The notes beneath the pieces were generated by a model that saw only the letters and a program-made list of their open reading frames with translations, was not told where the DNA came from and made no database searches. The position numbers and the translations under genes are program-made. Below, in pieces: positions 20,443-30,920 of a stretch of DNA of 64,000 bases. The DNA is from Fremontodendron californicum (Eukaryota > Streptophyta > Magnoliopsida > Malvales > Malvaceae), in the NCBI GenBank assembly GCA_030761205.1, contig JAULJL010000017.1, positions 6,520,001 to 6,584,000 on the forward strand. The letters are read 5' to 3'. Each line of letters opens with the position of its first letter. The stretch's first letter is position 1.

Positions 20443-21939
20443 TGATAACTCGTATAATTATATAGTTTTTAGTTATGTTTTATTATTGTTTTGTGTCAAA
20501 TACGAGTTATTATTGTTTAGTCTAATTGTGTTTATGATCTTTTATATTTTTATGTAATTTGGTGTTTTTCACAAGTTTCTTTGAGTGATTTCAGATTACT
20601 AGAATTAAGGGCAAATCCAGTTCAGTTCCAGTTCCGACACCGTTTGCCATATCAGCTATATCTCGAGTTTCACTGAAGCAATAAGGCTAAAATTTGTAGC
20701 CATGCAAATCTAAGAGGCATATCTATCTTTTTCATGTTTTACACTTCTTGAAACGGAGTCGTTTTCCCTAGCGAAATCGACCATCAAGTTGGCTGATGTG
20801 CAATGACGTCTGTGCTGACCTGTTTTCGTATTTTGCCCATATCTTCTTATCCACATCAGCAAATACGCTGATTCCAACGGCTATAGATCCGTAACTGATA
20901 GGGGTATATTTTTCTAGAAGACCATTTTATCAGATTGAGCCTCCAACATTGACAAAATCGACCATCAAGCTGGCTGATTAGAATTGTCATACAATATGAC
21001 AAAAATTGTTAGAAAAATGCACCCACCTATTATACCTACCTTTGAAATTTGTAAAGCTTGTCTCTTGTCATTTAGCCCTCCAAAATGTGTATAAATAGAG
21101 GGCCTTGGATGAGTATTGGGATACATTGATACATTGGTAGGATATTAGCCATTGTAATAAAATTCTCTAAGTTTTCTTCTTCTTTCCTTTCTCTAGTTTT
21201 CTTGTTCTTTACTTATGTTTCTTACATTCCTTTTCATTTTATTCATATCTAGTATGTGTTGCTAATCATATTGTTGAGGTGATGAGGTGAAGCTTTTGGT
21301 AAATGCTAAGGTTAGTCTCTTAAACTTGAGCTAAAATGAATCATCATTTATAAACATTAGTATAGATAATATTTTCTTTTGGTTTAAAATCATACTTGCA
21401 AAGTAGAGATCTTGATTCGTTATTGACAAGGAAAATGGCACAGTAAATGCTTGGTTTCATAACCTTGATTTGTTGTAGACATATACCTTGGCATAAGGAA
21501 TGCTTGGACTCTTTTTATGAGTTTTGAGGACACCAAATGAACATAATATCATATGCTATGGACGTTGGACAATTTGGACTGAATTGCTAAACTTTCCGAT
21601 TGGAACCTCCCTTATGTGTGGATTTCAATTGTGTAATAAAACAAGATTAATCTTAGCATAACACCAAGAGTGGATTCTCTAACCTCAACATCTTTTCTTA
21701 TTATTTTTTATATCTTGTTTAATTGCTTTTATGTTATTTTGTTTATTTTGTTCTCTAATATCTTGTTTACTTTCTTTGTTATTGATTCCCTAATATCTTG
21801 TTTATTTTCTTTTTCTTATATATTTATAAACTTATACTTACTAATACGCTTCCCTGTGGTTCGACCTCGGACACTCGAGAATTTATTACTTGAACATAAC
21901 CTGCACTTGGGTTTACAACTCTTAATTGAGTTACCATCA
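20443..21939 (+). repeat. 5' LTR of the Athila-like element
   Basis: This LTR has TG...CA ends and pairs base for base with 27,618-29,114 apart from a few substitutions (for example near 20,550, 20,676, 20,710, 20,979, 20,995, 21,114, 21,698 and 21,880). A TATAAATA box is at 21,090-21,097. A Phe/Leu-rich reading frame at 21,670-21,990 is a product of T-rich LTR sequence, not a gene. Confidence 0.95.
21090..21097 (+). promoter_or_regulatory. TATA box of the Athila-like 5' LTR
   Basis: TATAAATA followed by gagggcc, kept unchanged in the 3' LTR at 28,265-28,272. It is about 650 bp into the LTR, so transcription would start near 21,120, and the sequence attgtaataaaattc about 45 bp further could serve in R/polyadenylation. 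This is inferred from motif and position. Confidence 0.6.
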
Positions 21940-21945
21940 AGTTTT

Positions 21946-21963
21946 TGGCACCGTTGCCGGGGA
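21946..21963 (+). other. Primer-binding site
   Basis: TGGCACCGTTGCCGGGGA begins six bases after the LTR end. It matches the 3' end of a plant tRNA-Asp, as used by Athila-type elements, with one mismatch (A for G at the fifth base). Confidence 0.8.
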
Positions 21964-21999
21964 AGCAATACTAAGTATATAAGTTTATAAGTATATTTA

Positions 22000-22100
22000 T
22001 TTTTATTGGCTGGTTATACCGCCTAATTTGTATATATTTATTTTTATTGGCTGGTTATACCGCCTAATTTATTTTTATTGGCTGGTTATACCGCCTAATT
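22000..22100 (+). repeat. Three copies of a leader repeat (ATTGGCTGGTTATACCGCC)
   Basis: The phrase ttattggctggttataccg, followed by cctaattt, occurs three times (near 22,003, 22,043 and 22,075) in the leader between the primer-binding site and the gag start. The repeat could fold or act in packaging, but nothing in the sequence tests this. Confidence 0.8.
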
Positions 22101-22120
22101 TTGTATATTAACTTTGTTTT

Positions 22121-24859
22121 ATGCTTGTTTGGCGACGTGATTTTAGATCTCGTCGTTTAGTTAGATTTTATTGTGAAACTTTTTCAGGTAATCTTTCTAA
22201 TACAACTCCTACCATGGCTGACAATGAAAGTGTTCATGCTGAAGATGAGAACAGACAAGTACGCACCATGCGTGACTACTTGCAACCAACTCGAAGCTCA
22301 TCACCCTCTTGTTTTATTTTTCCTCTCAATGCAAACAACTTTCGTTTTAAACCAGGTATGATAGCTTTGCTTCCAAATTTCCATGGGTTAGAATCAGAAA
22401 GTGCTTACTCGTTTCTAAAAGACTTCGAAGATGTATGTGTCACCTTTAATGACCAACAATGCACAAATGAAATTGTCAAGCTAAAATTATTTCCTTTTTC
22501 TTTAAAAGATAAAGCAAAAATTTGGCTTCATAATTTAAAACCAAGGTCAATTGGCACATGGCAAGAATTACAAACTGAGTTTCTAAAGAAATTTTTCCCA
22601 GCACATAAAACTACTGCTTTGAAAAGACAGATTCAAAATTTCAATCAAAATCAAAATGAAGCATTTTTTCAGTGCTGGGAGCGTTTTAAAGATTTGTTAA
22701 GTTCTTGTCCACATCATGGTTTTGAAAAATGGCGTCTTATTAGTTTCTTTTATGAAAGTTTAACTCCCGAAACTAAACAATTTGTTGAAACAATGTGTAA
22801 CGGTGAGTTTCTAGAAAAAGAACCTGAAGAAGCCTTTGACTACCTAGACCATTTGGCAGATAACTCTCAAGCCTGGCACACAGATAATTCCTCTGAAAGT
22901 TCCAATAGATCTAATCCTGTTTCTAACAGAGGTAAATATCATTTTAGTCAAGAAGATGAGATAAAAGCTAAAGTAGCTAATTTGGCTAGAAAGATTGAAG
23001 CCATGGAACTTAGAGAAGTAAAAGAAGTCAAAACGGTTAAAAATGAAGACAGTTGTGGAATTTGTGAAATCATGGGACACCCCACTTCTGAATGTCCAAA
23101 CATTCCCATTCTTAAAGAAGCGTTGCATGATCAAGTAAATTCCATAAACACATTTAAAAAGCCTTTTGCTTCTTCTTACTCTGAAACGTATAACCCTGAA
23201 TGGAGAAATCATCCCAACTTCAGTTGGCGGAATAATAATCATGTTCAGGTACCACAATCTCAAAAGCCGGGCAACACTTTTTCCTATCAACCTTCACGTG
23301 TACAAACCTTGGAAGAGGCATTGCAAGCATTCATGCAAACACAAGCAAATGTGTATAACCAAACTTCACAGGACATCAATGAGATCAAAAACACCTTGTC
23401 CACATTGACAGCTTCATTACGCACTCAAGAAAAAGGTAAGTTTCCTGCTCAACCTCAGCCTAACCCTTCTACTCAATGTCTTGTTTCTTGCTCCAATGAA
23501 ACTCAACAGGAAAATGCCAGTTCTATCACAACTCTTCGAAGTGGAAAGGCAATTGACAAAAACATTCCATCAAAAGACCAAGATCCTCCTTCCCGTCCGA
23601 AAAGTAATGGTAAGGATGATGGTAAGTCTGAACTTCTTGAAAATTTGGACAAAGAAAAAGGTATGCATCCTGCTCCTTTTCCTCAAAGGTTACAAACAAT
23701 AAAGAATTTGAATCAAAATGCAGAAATTTATGAACTTTTCAAACAAGTTAAGATTAACATTCCTTTATTGGATGCAATCAAACAAGTTCCATCTTATGCT
23801 AAATTTTTGAAGGACATGTGCACAGTTAAAAGGAAACATAATGTACAAAAGAAAGCATTTCTGACGGAAAGTGTGAGCTCAATCATTCAGCACCTTACTC
23901 CACCAAAATTCAAAGATCCTGGATGTCCAACAATCTCATGCATCATTGGAAACACTAGAATAGAACGTGCATTGCTTGATCTTGGTGCTAGTGTTAATCT
24001 TTTGCCTTTTTCTGTTTATCAACAGTTAGGTTTAGGTGAACTCAAGGAAACACCTGTTACACTTCAACTAGCTGATCGTTCTGTAAAAATTCCTCGAGGG
24101 ATAGTTGAAGATGTTTTGGTTCAAATTGATAATTTTTACTTCCCTGTTGATTTTATTGTTTTGGACACACATCCTGTTTCAAATCCAAATGTTCAAATTC
24201 CTGTTATATTAGGCCGTCCATTTCTTGCAACTTCTAATGCTCTGATAAATTGCAGGAATGGTATGTTGAACATTTCTTTTGGAAATATGACTTTAGAATT
24301 AAATGTGTTCAACATTTGCAAGCAGCCTGGTGATAATTCAGAAGTACATGAAGTGGATTTCATTGAAGAACTTGTTCATGAACATCTCACCACTACCACA
24401 TTCCATGATCCTTTAGAAGCTTATTTAATTGAATGTGAGTTTGATAATGCTTCAGAAATTTCACACACTGATTCTTTGTTAAATTCTTTTCAGGTTAAGC
24501 ATTGTTGGAAACAAAAACTTGAGGAACTCAGAAAAGATGCATATGAGAATTCTAAAATTCATAAAGAAAGAACTAAAGCCTTTCATGACAAGTTAATTTC
24601 AAGAAAAACATTTGATGTTGGGCAAAAAGTTCTACTTTATAATTCTAGACTTCACATATTTCCTGGTAAGTTGAGATCAAGATGGACTGGCCCATTTGTG
24701 GTTAAGCATGTGTATCATTATGGAGCAGTTGACATTGAGAATCATCAAAATGGTAACGTATTCAAGGTAAATGGACAAAGACTCAAACTCTTTTTGGAAA
24801 ATCATGTTACTCAAGAAGAGGTTATTTTTCTTTCTGATCCTTGTTTTGAAAATAACTAG
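22121..24859 (+). CDS. Athila-like Gag-protease polyprotein fused in frame to the integrase C-terminus
   Basis: An uninterrupted 912-codon frame. The real start may be the ATG of MADNESVHAEDENRQ at about 22,214, 31 codons in. The gag core lies at about residues 85-245 (MIALLPNFHGLESESAYSFL, IWLHNLKPRSIGTWQELQ, FFQCWERFKDLLSSCPHHGF). A zinc knuckle C-x2-C-x4-H-x4-C (CGICEIMGHPTSEC) is near residue 313. The protease follows (LLDLGASVNLLPFSVYQQLG near 620, VILGRPFLATSNALINCRNG near 690), with the D-L-G-A-S active site usual in this lineage. After about residue 800 the text jumps to the integrase tail: KLEELRKDAYENSKIHKERT, GQKVLLYNSRLHIFPGKLRS, RWTGPFVVK. RT, RNase H and the integrase core are missing, yet the frame is intact. 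It may supply Gag and protease to the element; this is inferred. Confidence 0.88.
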   Translation: MLVWRRDFRSRRLVRFYCETFSGNLSNTTPTMADNESVHAEDENRQVRTMRDYLQPTRSSSPSCFIFPLNANNFRFKPGMIALLPNFHGLESESAYSFLKDFEDVCVTFNDQQCTNEIVKLKLFPFSLKDKAKIWLHNLKPRSIGTWQELQTEFLKKFFPAHKTTALKRQIQNFNQNQNEAFFQCWERFKDLLSSCPHHGFEKWRLISFFYESLTPETKQFVETMCNGEFLEKEPEEAFDYLDHLADNSQAWHTDNSSESSNRSNPVSNRGKYHFSQEDEIKAKVANLARKIEAMELREVKEVKTVKNEDSCGICEIMGHPTSECPNIPILKEALHDQVNSINTFKKPFASSYSETYNPEWRNHPNFSWRNNNHVQVPQSQKPGNTFSYQPSRVQTLEEALQAFMQTQANVYNQTSQDINEIKNTLSTLTASLRTQEKGKFPAQPQPNPSTQCLVSCSNETQQENASSITTLRSGKAIDKNIPSKDQDPPSRPKSNGKDDGKSELLENLDKEKGMHPAPFPQRLQTIKNLNQNAEIYELFKQVKINIPLLDAIKQVPSYAKFLKDMCTVKRKHNVQKKAFLTESVSSIIQHLTPPKFKDPGCPTISCIIGNTRIERALLDLGASVNLLPFSVYQQLGLGELKETPVTLQLADRSVKIPRGIVEDVLVQIDNFYFPVDFIVLDTHPVSNPNVQIPVILGRPFLATSNALINCRNGMLNISFGNMTLELNVFNICKQPGDNSEVHEVDFIEELVHEHLTTTTFHDPLEAYLIECEFDNASEISHTDSLLNSFQVKHCWKQKLEELRKDAYENSKIHKERTKAFHDKLISRKTFDVGQKVLLYNSRLHIFPGKLRSRWTGPFVVKHVYHYGAVDIENHQNGNVFKVNGQRLKLFLENHVTQEEVIFLSDPCFENN

Positions 24860-24879
24860 ATGTAAATATAATTTTTACT

Positions 24880-25036
24880 AATCTTCAACAAAAAAAAAAA
24901 AAAAAAAAAATTTAACCCCGGTTAAATGGCGGATAACGGTACTCCGTGATTATTTAAGTCGGTTCCATCAGCTACCCACAAAACTGATATTGTATATAAA
25001 TTTCTCTTTCAATTTCTTTTTCATTTTTTTTTCAAG
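24880..25036 (+). other. Spacer with an A-run between the two ORFs
   Basis: An A-run of about 20 bases at 24,890-24,910, then the text accccggttaaatggcgg and a TATA-like atattgtatataaatttctc at about 24,985. It separates the polyprotein stop from the second ORF and may hold a promoter or leader for it. Confidence 0.4.
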
Positions 25037-25573
25037 ATGGATGATATTCTCACAAGATTGCAGAAACGATTTCCTCCTTTTCCTCGAAATATTTTACTGA
25101 AGCTTTACCAAGTTCGATTTGAAAGATTAAGAATGCTTATGCACAAAGGGATTCCTGAAGACATACGTTGGATAATTGAAGCCAAGGTACGTGAAGATGA
25201 ATATCTTCCTGTTTTGCATTTACCAGGTACAGGTAGAAGCACTTATGCAAAGAAGCGACGAGCAAAGCGCATGAGTTCAAATTGCCACAAGTGTGCACGA
25301 TGGACATGTAACGGTAAATGTCGTTCTATTGGGATTCCGTCCTCTAATCGAGATGATAAAATTGAATTCATTAAGGATGGACTGAGTAAGGAGAATTTGG
25401 GTAATATCCAACTTTCTCTTGAGACGCATCCTAGTGGAGACGTACAAAGAGAAATTCTTGATTTATGGTCGCAATTCCAAAGGGAATGGCAACATCTTGG
25501 GAATCTGATGTTAAAAGACCCTGTTTGCCAGCTTGTAAGAAAACTGGATGGGAAGCATATCCTCGACTCATAG
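25037..25573 (+). CDS. Small cysteine-rich ORF in the env-like position, function unknown
   Basis: A 178-residue frame starts MDDILTRLQKRFPPFP. The N-terminal part (1-70) looks helical and charged. A basic patch, KKRRAKR (about residues 72-78), precedes a compact cysteine cluster: C-x2-C-x4-C-x3-C in NCHKCARWTCNGKCRS (about residues 82-97). The C-terminal third holds EILDLWSQFQREWQHLGNLM. I see no signal peptide and no membrane segment, so it is not a classical env. The place, between pol and the 3' polypurine tract, is where Athila elements carry an extra ORF. The basic patch beside a CxxC-type cluster suggests nucleic-acid or zinc binding; this is inference only. Confidence 0.6.
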   Translation: MDDILTRLQKRFPPFPRNILLKLYQVRFERLRMLMHKGIPEDIRWIIEAKVREDEYLPVLHLPGTGRSTYAKKRRAKRMSSNCHKCARWTCNGKCRSIGIPSSNRDDKIEFIKDGLSKENLGNIQLSLETHPSGDVQREILDLWSQFQREWQHLGNLMLKDPVCQLVRKLDGKHILDS

Positions 25574-27617
25574 AAGGCGTTTAAGCCGTTTCTGGACGTA
25601 AAACCAGAGGAAGATGTGAGCCACAATCACAACTACAATAAATGACTTCTCAGCTTTTGGTTTGATTTGCAATAATTTTATTTCGGTTTAATTTACTGTT
25701 GTTCGATTTGTGTAATTATTCTCGTATTTTTTGCATTGGACTTTTACGGTTGATTTTTCTTCTCTTTTTGATTTTCTTCCTGAAATCACGCAAAAATCTT
25801 TTGTTAGGTTAACATTTTCTTCTGACAAGTCAAATACACTTTCGGCAACATTATCTAACATTTTGTTTATTGTGTCTCAGTTATAATAAGTGGTTAGCAA
25901 CCTCTGCAGGTAATATCTCCTAAATTCTACCTTTAAAATTTGACATTGGGGACAATGTCATATTTTAGTAGGGGGTAAGGGACATATTTTGCTAAAAAAA
26001 AAAAAATTGTTGTGTTTTAAGACATTTAGAAGTATTCATTCTGAACAAGGTCTGAGTAAGGGAGACTTGAGACATACCTTGTCAGTTTGATTTAATCTTC
26101 TTCTTCAAAAAAAAAAAAAAAAAACATGTTTACACTTAGTGTGTTTTTTTTAGTTACTTTCAATACTATAATGAGATATGAATTGCATAAGTCTAAAACA
26201 GATTTATTAGTGAGAAGATTTTCATGAGAATTGAGCTTGATATCAACCTTTTTATGAGCCAATGTTAATATGATATGTTGATTGAGAAAGAAGCATGTTT
26301 AGACTTAATCTGACTTGTATAATCATCCTTGTGAGTTTTTGAGCCTATAATGATTGATGCATTATACAAATCAATCTAATTTCTTTCTTGAGTGCTCTTA
26401 TGATTACATGATTCTCTAGAACTTGCTTTAAACCGTTTGATACTATATTGATACATGTGACAACATGAATATGATAGAGGCATTAGGATTATAACCAGAG
26501 CCAAACAGCCATCCCTTATTAATGTTCTAAGAGAACATCCCCACTAGTGAGCCAATTTGAGCCTACATTAAATATGCTGTTTTATTGGTAACCACAACTT
26601 ACACCTAGCCTAAATATACTTATATCCTTACCCTTGTTCTAAAGATGGATTTTTATATTTTGAGACATATTGCAACAAAAAAAAAAAAAAAAAACAAGGG
26701 ATATTTTTAGTTGAAAATTTGGGTTAGAAACAAAAGATAAGTGTGGGGGAAGAAAAGAAAAGAAAAAGTCAAGAGAAAAAGAAAGGGATCATTGTCAAAT
26801 ACATTCCCATATTAAAAAAAAAAAAATCTTCTCTTGAACTTCTAGAAAAAGATGTTACAAAGTTGGTTAGAATGATGCAAATGCTCAACATGAATATTTA
26901 GCCTATGTTATTATGTGCTTTATAAGAGTTTTGAGAAGTTTTATTTGTATGATCTTATTATGTCTCTAAAATCTATGAACTCTTTGGAACCTTTGTGATA
27001 TCTTTATCCTTTTGTTCTTTAACCACATTATAACCCTTTGGCCCTATTACAACCTTGAATAAAGACCTCTTGATTTATGAAGTTGTATGATCTAAATAGT
27101 GGAAAATAGGTGGAAAAGCAAGCATATGGTAGAAGTGTTTTCATGAGATTGATTGAGTGTAAATACTTTACCACTACTTTAAAGAGTGAAAATCAAGAGA
27201 GTATCCCATGTGAGAAGTTGAGATTAAGTTTGAATATACACTATTTTGATTGAAATATGTTATGTTAATATTGGCTTAACTCAAACTATTTACATTCAAG
27301 CAAGATTTTTTGTGAATTTCTTTAAGCTATTGATTAGTTTTTAAGACTTGTCCAATGATTATCTCTAATTTATATTGGAAGGATTAGTTATAATTATTAT
27401 TTTTAGTTTTTCTTATGTCTTCAATGTTTGTGGGTATCGTCCTAGTAAACCCTCACGAGACTAAACTCGTCCACTAGGGACACCTAGGGGTTTAAAGGCT
27501 TGTGTCACATGCTAAGTGCCACCGTAATTTCCTACGAAAATGGATTAGATTAGATTTTCTTATTTTATTTTTATTGAGTCGTTGCTAGGGACTAGCAACA
27601 ATCTAAGTGTGGGGGTG
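25574..27617 (+). other. Non-coding 3' region of the Athila-like element
   Basis: About 2 kb without a credible ORF. It has several A-runs (25,995-26,008, 26,107-26,124, 26,677-26,694, 26,814-26,826), purine-rich stretches at 26,745-26,790 and repeated variants of gtgtggggg. The polypurine tract aagtgtgggggtg lies at 27,605-27,617, directly against the 3' LTR. Athila-type elements often have long non-coding 3' parts like this. Confidence 0.7.
27605..27617 (+). other. Polypurine tract of the Athila-like element
   Basis: AAGTGTGGGGGTG directly precedes the TGATAACTCG that starts the 3' LTR, as needed for plus-strand priming. Confidence 0.75.
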
Positions 27618-29114
27618 TGATAACTCGTATAATTATATAGTTTTTAGTTATGTTTTATTATTGTTTTGTGTCAAATACGAGTTATTATTGTTTAGTCTAA
27701 TTGTGTTTATGATCTTTTATATATTTATGTAATTTGGTGTTTTTCACAAGTTTCTTTGAGTGATTTCAGATTACTAGAATTAAGGGCAAATCCAGTTCAG
27801 TTCCAGTTCCGACACCGTTTGCCATATCAGCTATATCTCGAGTTTCACTGAAGAAATAAGGCTAAAATTTGTAGCCATGCAAAGCTAAGAGGCATATCTA
27901 TCTTTTTCATGTTTTACACTTCTTGAAACGGAGTCGTTTTCCCTAGCGAAATCGACCATCAAGTTGGCTGATGTGCAATGACGTCTGTGCTGACCTGTTT
28001 TCGTATTTTGCCCATATCTTCTTATCCACATCAGCAAATACGCTGATTCCAACGGCTATAGATCCGTAACTGATAGGGGTATATTTTTCTAGAAGACCAT
28101 TTTATCAGATTGAGCCTCCAACATTGACAAAATCGACCATCAAGCTGGCTGATCAGAATTGTCATACAATATGACGAAAATTGTTAGAAAAATGCACCCA
28201 CCTATTATACCTACCTTTGAAATTTGTAAAGCTTGTCTCTTGTCATTTAGCCCTCCAAAATGTGTATAAATAGAGGGCCTTGTATGAGTATTGGGATACA
28301 TTGATACATTGGTAGGATATTAGCCATTGTAATAAAATTCTCTAAGTTTTCTTCTTCTTTCCTTTCTCTAGTTTTCTTGTTCTTTACTTATGTTTCTTAC
28401 ATTCCTTTTCATTTTATTCATATCTAGTATGTGTTGCTAATCATATTGTTGAGGTGATGAGGTGAAGCTTTTGGTAAATGCTAAGGTTAGTCTCTTAAAC
28501 TTGAGCTAAAATGAATCATCATTTATAAACATTAGTATAGATAATATTTTCTTTTGGTTTAAAATCATACTTGCAAAGTAGAGATCTTGATTCGTTATTG
28601 ACAAGGAAAATGGCACAGTAAATGCTTGGTTTCATAACCTTGATTTGTTGTAGACATATACCTTGGCATAAGGAATGCTTGGACTCTTTTTATGAGTTTT
28701 GAGGACACCAAATGAACATAATATCATATGCTATGGACGTTGGACAATTTGGACTGAATTGCTAAACTTTCCGATTGGAACCTCCCTTATGTGTGGATTT
28801 CAATTGTGTAATAAAACAAGATTAATCTTAGCATAACACCAAGAGTGGATTCTCTAACCTCAACATCTTTTCTTATTGTTTTTTATATCTTGTTTAATTG
28901 CTTTTATGTTATTTTGTTTATTTTGTTCTCTAATATCTTGTTTACTTTCTTTGTTATTGATTCCCTAATATCTTGTTTATTTTCTTTTTCTTATATATTT
29001 ATAAACTTATACTTACTAATACGCTTCCCTGTGGTTCGACCTCGGACACCCGAGAATTTATTACTTGAACATAACCTGCACTTGGGTTTACAACTCTTAA
29101 TTGAGTTACCATCA
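27618..29114 (+). repeat. 3' LTR of the Athila-like element
   Basis: Same length and ends as the 5' LTR (20,443-21,939), with about eight single-base differences. It is followed directly by the right CTCTG target-site copy at 29,115-29,119. Confidence 0.95.
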
Positions 29115-30920
29115 CTCTGGTTGTGCAATTGTTGTTCCAAATTCTGAGTTAGTTGCCAGAGAGACTCATTTTCTTATTATAATTTTGAGTACTTGTCTTT
29201 CTCACCTTTTAGCTTGGCTTTTAACCCCACCAACTTTGTTGTGACCGAAGAATACATATTTTTTCCATTTCTGCCTTTCGTGGGAAGATTTAGCAATTTC
29301 CCCTTCATTTTCTTCTGCCTTGTATTTCCATCATTCTATTTCTTTCTGGAGCTCTTTTTCGCGTCTGTGAGATGACCGGAGGATATTTTTGATCTTCATA
29401 TCTGATCGTAGTTTCTTGTTTTCTAAGTGTAGATTCTCCAGATCTGATTGGGCTGTGTCACGTTTTCTGACGATCTTTTGATTTTGGACTTCCTGTATTT
29501 CTGCCTTATCCTTCCAATTCTCCATTTCTTCCTGGAGCCTTCGATGTTCTTGCTTCATCTTCTCTCTTTCGATCTTGAATTCTTCCTTAGCGATATCGAA
29601 TTCTGAGATTTCTCTTGGCTGTAAAGGAATTGGTTGTGGTGGGACTCCCCTTGGGAGGATAACCGAATCTTTCACTCGGTTTGCTTTCCATAGCAAATAC
29701 TGTGGAGCGACACTATCGCTGAGGGCTCCTAGCCTCATTCTTCGAGTATCTTTCCATGCTCGAATTATTTGTTCGATCCTTTTTGACACGTTCGGCTCCC
29801 CATAATTCTACTTGAATGAGCCTTGAGTCACTGGGATAAACTGTTTAGTTCCATATTGCCTTTGCACCATAAGCAGAGCATAACTCACGACCCCCCATGG
29901 ACCCAGGAGTTATACCCATGGTTCCCCGCAACGGTATAACATTGGCACAGGAGGCATCCATGGTGCCATCCGTTTTACTTGCTTGCTAGTGAGCATCTGG
30001 AAAAATGCCACCCATTCTCCTTTGGTTTTGCGCTTCGGCCACTTGTTCTTGTAAAATTCCTGAATCGGGGCTCCACCTTGTAAATAAGGTTTCTTGAAAG
30101 CACTTTTCTCACACTCGAAATGACTTTGAAGCCATACATATAGCAGCTGAGCAAACCTTATGAAACGTCATCCCCTTTTCCTTTCGCAAAAGTTCAATGA
30201 TCTTATAGTCTCTGCCAAGATTGCCGGTGATGGATTGCTATTGTTCTCGACCTGCTCAAAGAAATCTACTATTGTTGCTTCGATGTGCCCCAAAACCTTT
30301 GGAAAGATTATCATCCCATATATAGCCAGAGCGAAAGCAATCATTCCTTTTTATTCGTCCAAATGTCTCTCGATTAATGCTTTGAGGAAATCCCAAGGTA
30401 GACAAATATGTTCTTCTTTGCATCTCAGATTGGAGTCTCCTACTTTGATCCCAAGGATTTTAGTTAACTTTTTGCAAAGTCCAAACTTCAGCTTTCTAAC
30501 ATATACTTTATCGGGACATTGAAGTTCTATCCCTAGTAAGACTGAGTACTCTTAAATGATTGGGGTCATGTCCTCTTCATTGAAAGTAAAGCATCTGTAT
30601 GACGGATCCCAAAAATAGATTGATGCCCTGATTATCAATTCTTCAATCATCACTGGGATAAGCAATGCTATCTGCCCGTATTTCTCAGAAAATCTCATTC
30701 TTCTTTCTTTACTCATTTGTTCCCAAATATTTGCCAAACCTGTCAAGTCATTTTGTGAAAGATCTAGGTTTATCTTTTCAGGTAGTGTTGATACATAACC
30801 GGCCATTAAACAATCCCCTTCTTTTTGCTGAGTTTTTTTAGACCAAATCCGTACATCCATAGGTGATTCACATATGACATTCACGGATGAAGCGCAAACT
30901 CGACATTCAGTGGATTCCAT
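29115..30920 (-). pseudogene. 5' part of Tat ORF1 (DUF7745-like), broken
   Basis: Reading leftwards from the ATG at 30,920: MESTECRVCASS, then DLSQNDLTGLANIWEQM, FSEKYGQIALLIP and ASIYFWDPSYRCFTFNEEDM (30,560-30,760). This is the N-terminal pattern of the DUF7745-type proteins encoded by ORF1 of Tat/Ogre elements. After many stops (29,800-30,540) a clean segment follows: VAPQYLLWKANRVKDSVILP and a long Glu/Lys/Arg-rich coiled coil (29,331-29,700). The final codons before the transposon read LTQNLEQQLHNQ, and the frame resumes at 20,442. The family name is from recognition, and the function of ORF1 is unknown. Confidence 0.75.

Larger units (their letters stand above)
20443..29114 (+). mobile_element. 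Complete non-autonomous Athila-like LTR retrotransposon
   Basis: Two direct LTRs of 1,497 bp each (20,443-21,939 and 27,618-29,114) start TGATAACTCG and end TACCATCA. The target duplication CTCTG flanks both sides (20,438-20,442 and 29,115-29,119). A primer-binding site follows the 5' LTR and a polypurine tract precedes the 3' LTR. By eye the LTRs differ at about eight positions (about 0.5%), so the insertion is recent. The internal region carries one long ORF (gag-protease fused to the integrase tail) and a second small ORF. RT, RNase H and the integrase core are absent, so it depends on helper enzymes. Its host is ORF1 of the minus-strand Tat-like element. Confidence 0.95.

Noticed and set aside
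21670..21990. Hydrophobic Phe/Leu-rich frame as a membrane protein (also at 28,845-29,147)
   Set aside because: It lies inside both LTRs and comes from T-rich LTR text.
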